Positions 18,124 through 21,974 of a stretch of 21,974 nucleotides of DNA are shown piece by piece. Both the position numbers and the translations under genes were made by a program. This stretch comes from Silene noctiflora (lineage: Eukaryota > Streptophyta > Magnoliopsida > Caryophyllales > Caryophyllaceae), in NCBI GenBank assembly GCA_009801015.1, contig VHZZ01000351.1, positions 71,501 to 93,474 on the forward strand, in the 5' to 3' direction. Below the pieces are notes generated by a model. The model did no database searches and was not told the DNA's origin. It worked only from the letters and a program-made list of their open reading frames with translations. How positions within the stretch are numbered: the stretch's first letter is position 1; each line of letters opens with the position of its first letter.

Positions 18124-19062
18124 CACACGGCATATCACTATAGTGCTTTTTTTCTTTTAGATATTGATTGTTTACCAGATGAAAATTGTGAGTAATTCTT
18201 CCGATGCAGTGTTCATTGAAATGTAGTTTCACAGCGGCGAAAAATTTCAGCTAAAACAAACGAGTAATAGTATAAGGTAAACTTGAAAAAAGGTCAATTT
18301 TTTTTTTTGAAATTTCTATCGTCCAACTAGGGTTAGCGCCCCAGCCTCCTAGTTCTTCCTTAGCTCCAATTGTAATTGTTCTTGTATGTACATGTTTTAC
18401 TCAATTATGTGTTGTATTTTGACAAGTTTTTCATAAATTAAATACTCTCTCAAAAATGAAAACAAAAATTATTCTCTCTCTCAAAATATAATCAAATTAC
18501 TCACGGTACTTCAATTATGGATTTCTATTCATCACAAACAAATAATAAATCAATTTTCATGATTACTATACGTATATTAAAAAAACCGTATTTATGTTTT
18601 TTTAACGTGTGCCTTTAAGACACGCATTAATAATAAGCTAAAAAAATCATTATATTAACTTCATTTCGAGTTTTAATAAGCTAATTAAAGAAGATTGCCG
18701 ATAATATTTCACTAGTTATGGTAAATAAGTTTTTACATTAATTTTTCATGATATATTCTTAACAACCTTTCTAATATATGTTATTTTTCTTTATCAAATT
18801 AATTAGAATTTTTTTAATCAGAATATTATTTTTATTTTTGACCATTTCAATTAATGAGAATTGAAGTGGTCTTATTAGTTACACACGACGAGGACTTTCA
18901 TATTATGTCGTTGCAAATTGATCTTAAAAAATGATTCGTGACCATGAGTAATAGTGCAAGTTAAATATTTTAAGGTACAACAAGTCAAGAACTATTATAT
19001 AAACTACGACGTTTTTATAAATCTCATAAAGTGAAGTATCTCTTATGTTCTGTTATATATAA
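18124..19062. other. AT-rich spacer between UGT-D and UGT-B, mostly unassigned
   Basis: No coding frame and no UGT second exon can be found here. A run of 11 T at 18298-18308 is followed by a less AT-rich stretch (about 18320-18400), which read on the minus strand would be sequence ending in poly(A), possibly a retroelement 3' end. A small inverted repeat, CGTGTGCCTTTAAGACACGC, lies at about 18606-18625. Confidence 0.5.
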
Positions 19063-19165
19063 TTTTTTTTTTTTTTTTTTTTTGCAGCTGTAATAAAAAC
19101 CTTACTTACAAATTCATAGCTCGTTTTGCTAGTCGATGAGCCACAGAAATACATAAATCAGGTTT
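19063..19165 (-). mobile_element. 3' end of a 5'-truncated LINE with poly(A) tail
   Basis: Read on the minus strand, VAHRLAKRAMNL followed by TAA resembles the last residues of the LINE RNase H-like domain. After about 25 bases it runs into a tail of 21 A (T run at 19063-19083). A terminal RNase H motif, stop and poly(A) in that order are expected of a LINE 3' end. The 5' limit and target duplication are not clear. Confidence 0.5.
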
Positions 19166-19250
19166 ATAGGAATAACTTAGATCAATGTATATATGACTTT
19201 CATTAATTAAAAATTATACCAAATTAAATGCTCGAAGTTAATATAATTAC

Positions 19251-19925
19251 CTCTCCCTCGAGCTTATCAAAGGAGTTGAGTAAAACAAAGTCGGCTTGAA
19301 TAGCATGCCCATAGTCTTTCAAGAGCCATAGGATCAAAGGGTGAAGCCCCATTTTATCACTAGTACTATGAGAATCATAGTTACCATATGACAAAAAGTG
19401 CATTGGAAGCTTTTTCAAAATTATATCCGGAGGCGGCAAAGCCTTGGAAAATTCTATCTCTGTTCCCATACTCTGGGACTCTCGGTGCATAAAAGAGTAA
19501 AAAGCAAATGAAGTGGCCGCAAGAGTGAAAAAAGCTGCGCCCGCCACATTTTGTTGGCGCGCTACCGTAAGTGCCCAATGTAAAACCCCATGGTACACCA
19601 ACAAACACTTTTTATTACATGCTTTTTCTTTTTTATTAGCTAACACCTTAGCTAGGTTTGGAGCTGCTTCAGCCTCAAACCTAGCCAAGCTGTCTTTAAC
19701 ATGAAGCTCAGAATCGCCGGTGTCGTCGTAAATTGGCTCTAAGGTTATGGATTTGTAAGATGAGATATTAGGCATCAATTGTTGGGTGGNGTTANNTGTT
19801 GTNGNTATNGTAACATGGACATTTTTCCATGCTANTCTTTTGGCAAATTGAACCATTGTGTTCATGTGACCTTGACCATGATATGGTAACATAACTATTT
19901 GAATTGAATTTTTTTCATGTGCCAT
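19251..19925 (-). CDS. UGT-B: intact first exon of a UGT74-like glycosyltransferase, no second exon found
   Basis: The exon runs from ATG at 19925 to a GT donor at 19250-19249, encoding 225 codons, the same length as UGT-A exon 1. I chose MAHEKNSIQIVMLPYHGQGH over the upstream in-frame ATG at 19967 because it aligns with the UGT-A start. The product covers the N-terminal acceptor-binding half only (His20; His112 in place of Asp). It has no stops or frameshifts, and its differences from UGT-A are mostly conservative (LVLWLLKDYG versus LILWLLKDYG). No PSPG exon exists between 19250 and the UGT-D remnant. Either this is a truncated copy, or its donor is spliced to the phase-0 UGT-A exon 2 at 14315, about 4.9 kb away. 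Seven ambiguous bases lie at 19790-19835. Confidence 0.65.
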
Positions 19926-20061
19926 TTTATTTTTATTTTTTTGAAGTGTTAGAGATTGACAATGCAATCTTGGTTATGTTTACACTATTTAAAATACTAC
20001 TATATGGTCTTTGCTTCTTCTTAGGTACGATGAAGTAACTAATAATGTGAGTATACGCGAC

Positions 20062-20078
20062 CCGTGAGTAACTCGCGG
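20062..20078. promoter_or_regulatory. Palindrome upstream of UGT-B
   Basis: CCGTGAG-TAA-CTCGCGG is a 7+3+7 inverted repeat with one mismatched pair, 137 bp upstream of the UGT-B ATG. It aligns with the perfect palindromes at 15901-15917 and 21520-21536, in a shared context (GAC before, AGCTAGTTC-like sequence after). Confidence 0.45.
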
Positions 20079-20303
20079 ACCTTAGCTAGTTCTAAAATGA
20101 ATATGGGACCTTCTTTTATGTTTCCTCCAAATTGGGTATTTTTTTTGGACAAACGTGTTACAAATTGGGTGTTGTCTCCATCATTGCAAAAAGTGCTATA
20201 CTGCTTTTACTTAGCTTGTTAGTTGTTAAGTGTACTACATATTGTACTATAGTCCATAAGAAAAATTATTAGGGTTATTGTACATGTATGTATCTTTACT
20301 GGA

Positions 20304-20454
20304 CAGTGGCGGAGCCAGAATTTGAGTTTAGGGGGGCGGATGGGTAATAATATAAGGCACACTTGAAAAATATCGAAAAATTTAACTAAAAACTTCGAAA
20401 AATTCAACTGTCAGGGGGACAACCGCCCTTGCTAGCCCCATGGCTCCACCACTG
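20304..20454. mobile_element. hAT-like MITE
   Basis: The termini CAGTGGCGGAGCCA and TGGCTCCACCACTG are inverted with one mismatch, and GGGGGGCGG faces CCGCCC further in. The flanks TTACTGGA (20296-20303) and TTAGCGGA (20455-20462) agree at 6 of 8 positions, consistent with an aged 8-bp hAT target duplication. Length is 151 bp, noncoding. Confidence 0.65.
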
Positions 20455-20649
20455 TTAGCGGAAACCATAACCGAATAGTCTGGAATGCGCAATAATAATA
20501 CACTAAAATAATGATTAATATATACTAGGATCTTCTCTTCTCTTTTCTAGGTTTCCATATGATGACAATCAAATGAGTAGATCATCTCGATAGCCTATTT
20601 ATATAGGTTAGAGGTATTCTAGACAAGAAAAGAGACCTAGTCATAATAG

Positions 20650-20985
20650 AAATGTATGTGCATATAGTAGTAACAAGGAAACGAGGCGGCCACAATTATG
20701 CAAAAAAGTTGTGGCCGCCATATTTTATTGGCGCGCTACTATAAGGGTCAAATGTAAGCCCCCGCGGTACATCAGCAAACACTTTTTATTACATGCTTGC
20801 TTTTTCTTTGTACATAGGACCTTAGCTAGGTTCGGGATTGCTTCAGCCTCGGACCTAGTTATACGGTCCTTAATATGGAGCGTGTTGTCGTTGTCGTCGT
20901 AGATTGGTTCTAAGGTTATGGATTTATAAGATGAGAATTGAGATATAAGGAATCAATTGTTGGGTGTTAATTGATGTGGCTAGGG
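20650..20985 (-). pseudogene. UGT-C: degenerate UGT first-exon remnant
   Basis: Minus-strand translation gives KSITLEPIYDDNDN, then EAIPNLAKVL, then QACNKKCLLMYRGGLHLTLI, clearly homologous to residues 59 onward of UGT-A and UGT-B. Upstream of KSIT a small insertion shifts the frame and creates a stop. A TAA follows VARQ, and later sequence is frameshifted. The position equivalent to the catalytic Asp is Arg. The N-terminal PYHGQGH part is absent, replaced by unrelated DNA from about 20985. Not functional. Confidence 0.8.
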
Positions 20986-21367
20986 ATGGTGATGGGTATG
21001 GCCTGGATAGGGTCTTGTAAAACTCATATTCGTACCCGATCTATTCCCCTCAGGGTCTGAAATTTGTAGATCCATACCCGACCCTAATGGGTATGGGTAG
21101 GGCCTTGGTTTATCCATGGGTCTGATCTCGGTTAATTTACCGTAAATTTTTTAACTTAAACTGTATAATTTAGTTTTAAAATATCATGAAGTTTACTGAA
21201 AGTGTACCCATAAAGACAAATAACAAAATCGTTCATGTTGACATTCACATTATATCAAAACATCATACACATAACTTGAAAATAATCGCTCATGACGTCA
21301 ATTGCGAATGTCCAACGTCAACCGAAATGATGACAGAGATGGATCTTGAGTAATGGAAAGATGATTG

Positions 21368-21415
<48 letters not shown>

Positions 21416-21480
21416 CACTTATACCCCTCTAATATGGGTTAATCCCACTTATATCCCTACTTTCAGTTCTGGTCTCTAAT
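20986..21480. mobile_element. Unidentified insertion splitting UGT-C from its promoter remnant
   Basis: UGT homology stops near 20985 and upstream UGT homology resumes near 21480. The intervening block of about 490 bp starts with GGGTATGG-type words (20993-21125), which resemble terminal repeats of plant DNA transposons. It also holds an uninterrupted run of 43 A (21370-21412). I cannot name the element and see no matching far end or target duplication. Confidence 0.45.
21370..21412. repeat. Poly(A) run of 43
   Basis: A homopolymer of 43 A follows GATTGAT. It may be the tail of a retroposed sequence on the plus strand or a simple-sequence expansion. Such runs are often mis-sized in assemblies. 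Confidence 0.85.
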
Positions 21481-21620
21481 TTGCTTCTTCTTAAATTTGA
21501 TCAAGGACTTAAATGTGACCCACGAGTAACTCGTGGCATGCAACATCACTTAGCTAGCTAGTACTGAATTCTGAAACTATTAAGTGACCCTTTTCAATTT
21601 GTGTCCTACAAATCACAATA
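21481..21620 (-). promoter_or_regulatory. Detached promoter remnant of UGT-C with palindrome
   Basis: TTGCTTCTTC, TTTGATCAAGGACTT, GTGACCCACGAGTAACTCG and TTGTGTCCTACAAA occur in the same order as upstream of UGT-A (about 15868-16190). The palindrome CCACGAG-TAA-CTCGTGG lies at 21520-21536. This marks where UGT-C's original upstream region was before the insertion at 20986-21480. Confidence 0.6.
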
Positions 21621-21974
21621 TACTCTCTCCATCCAATTACATTTAATAATTTATAATTGTTTTATACGCGTGATTATTAAGGTAATAGGAGATTAATAAA
21701 TTTACAATTATTAAAAAAATCAAAAGCAAAATGAAATAAGGAGGAAATGTAATGGTTCTTACCAGGGTTTTAATAGCGGTATCGGTCGCGGTAACGGAGT
21801 CGCGGAATCGTCCCCGACTCGGCCGTCGCGCTCTGAATCGCTGTTATCTCGGTGATATTTATTTTACAAGATTTTGTAGATATTTCATCATCTATTGACT
21901 ATTTCATATAAAGTTAAGATTAATTCTATTTAGGATAATTAATTTGGCCAATGTTATACAGTTTCTAAGAGTTT
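21621..21974. other. Window end: MITE-like stretch and a GC-rich patch
   Basis: About 21623-21757 has a CTCTCTCCATCC start and a GGAGGAAATGTAATGG end, weakly like a decayed Stowaway element. At about 21775-21850 a sharply GC-richer patch repeats GCGG/CGCGG words (ATAGCGGTATCGGTCGCGG). No coding frame is supported and the patch is not identified; the window ends inside ordinary AT-rich DNA. Confidence 0.35.

Noticed and set aside
18606-18625. Short inverted repeat CGTGTGCCTTTAAGACACGC
   Set aside because: It is too short and isolated, with no terminator, element end or gene nearby to give it meaning.
19381-19608. 75-codon minus-strand frame inside UGT-B
   Set aside because: It is a shadow in an alternative frame of the UGT-B exon; the true frame is strongly UGT-like.
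19926-19967. Upstream in-frame ATG extending UGT-B by 14 residues
   Set aside because: The extension is low-complexity Lys/Asn-rich, has no counterpart in UGT-A, and the downstream ATG aligns with the normal UGT start.
20453-20660. Possible solo LTR beginning TGTTAGCGGAAACC with a TATA-like TTTATATAG
   Set aside because: The TG start coincides with the hAT end and target duplication, which explain it better. No CA end or 5-bp duplication was found.
20711-20902. 63-codon plus-strand frame at UGT-C (with a twin at 19513-19704)
   Set aside because: Both are antisense shadows of the same UGT exon region; their similarity to each other reflects UGT paralogy.
21623-21757. Stowaway-like ends CTCTCTCCATCC and GGAGGAAATG
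   Set aside because: The termini are not properly inverted and no TA duplication is clear; noted only as a weak resemblance.

Overview
The window is nuclear DNA of a flowering plant. It shows many small GT-AG introns in an AT-rich background, a plant ROP-type PH-RhoGAP gene, plant family-1 glycosyltransferases with the PSPG box, and a typical plant mix of Stowaway, hAT, Helitron and LINE remnants. The repeat types remind me of Caryophyllales genomes, but I cannot assign a species from sequence alone.

Layout. 1-680: repeat-rich upstream DNA with a Helitron-like 3' end and a MITE-like foldback. 680-12600: a complete plus-strand gene. By conceptual splicing I get 22 coding exons (972-12292) that join in frame to an 858-residue protein: PH domain, RhoGAP domain with arginine finger, acidic/Ser-rich linker, coiled coil, and a conserved-looking C-terminus. 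It belongs to the PHGAP/REN1 family that inactivates ROP GTPases. 12293-13592: convergent intergenic DNA with a small inverted-repeat element. 13593-21620: a minus-strand cluster of UDP-glycosyltransferase sequences most like UGT74 (group L). It holds one complete two-exon gene (UGT-A, 13593-15794, 465 residues), one intact but orphan first exon (UGT-B, 19251-19925), and two broken copies (UGT-D fragment 17306-17493; UGT-C remnant about 20650-20985, with a detached promoter remnant near 21480-21620). Mobile elements sit between and inside the copies. 21621-21974: unassigned repeat-like DNA.

How the parts relate. The RhoGAP gene and UGT-A are tail to tail and have no evident functional link. 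The UGT copies come from local duplication followed by transposon damage. A Helitron terminus sits exactly at an A/T dinucleotide of the UGT-D copy. A hAT-like element with a perfect 8-bp target duplication lies just upstream of UGT-D's start. A 43-A tract lies between UGT-C's coding remnant and its promoter remnant.

Most interesting points: (i) UGT-A and UGT-B both carry His where family-1 plant UGTs normally have the catalytic Asp; (ii) UGT-B is an intact 225-codon first exon with a phase-compatible donor but no second exon of its own, so it is either a truncated copy or an alternative first exon for UGT-A's exon 2; (iii) a CCACGAG-N3-CTCGTGG palindrome lies upstream of three UGT copies; (iv) the two UGT first exons share an identical pattern of ambiguous bases, which points to an assembly problem. 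I see no tRNA, rRNA or CRISPR and nothing that amounts to a new multi-gene system.
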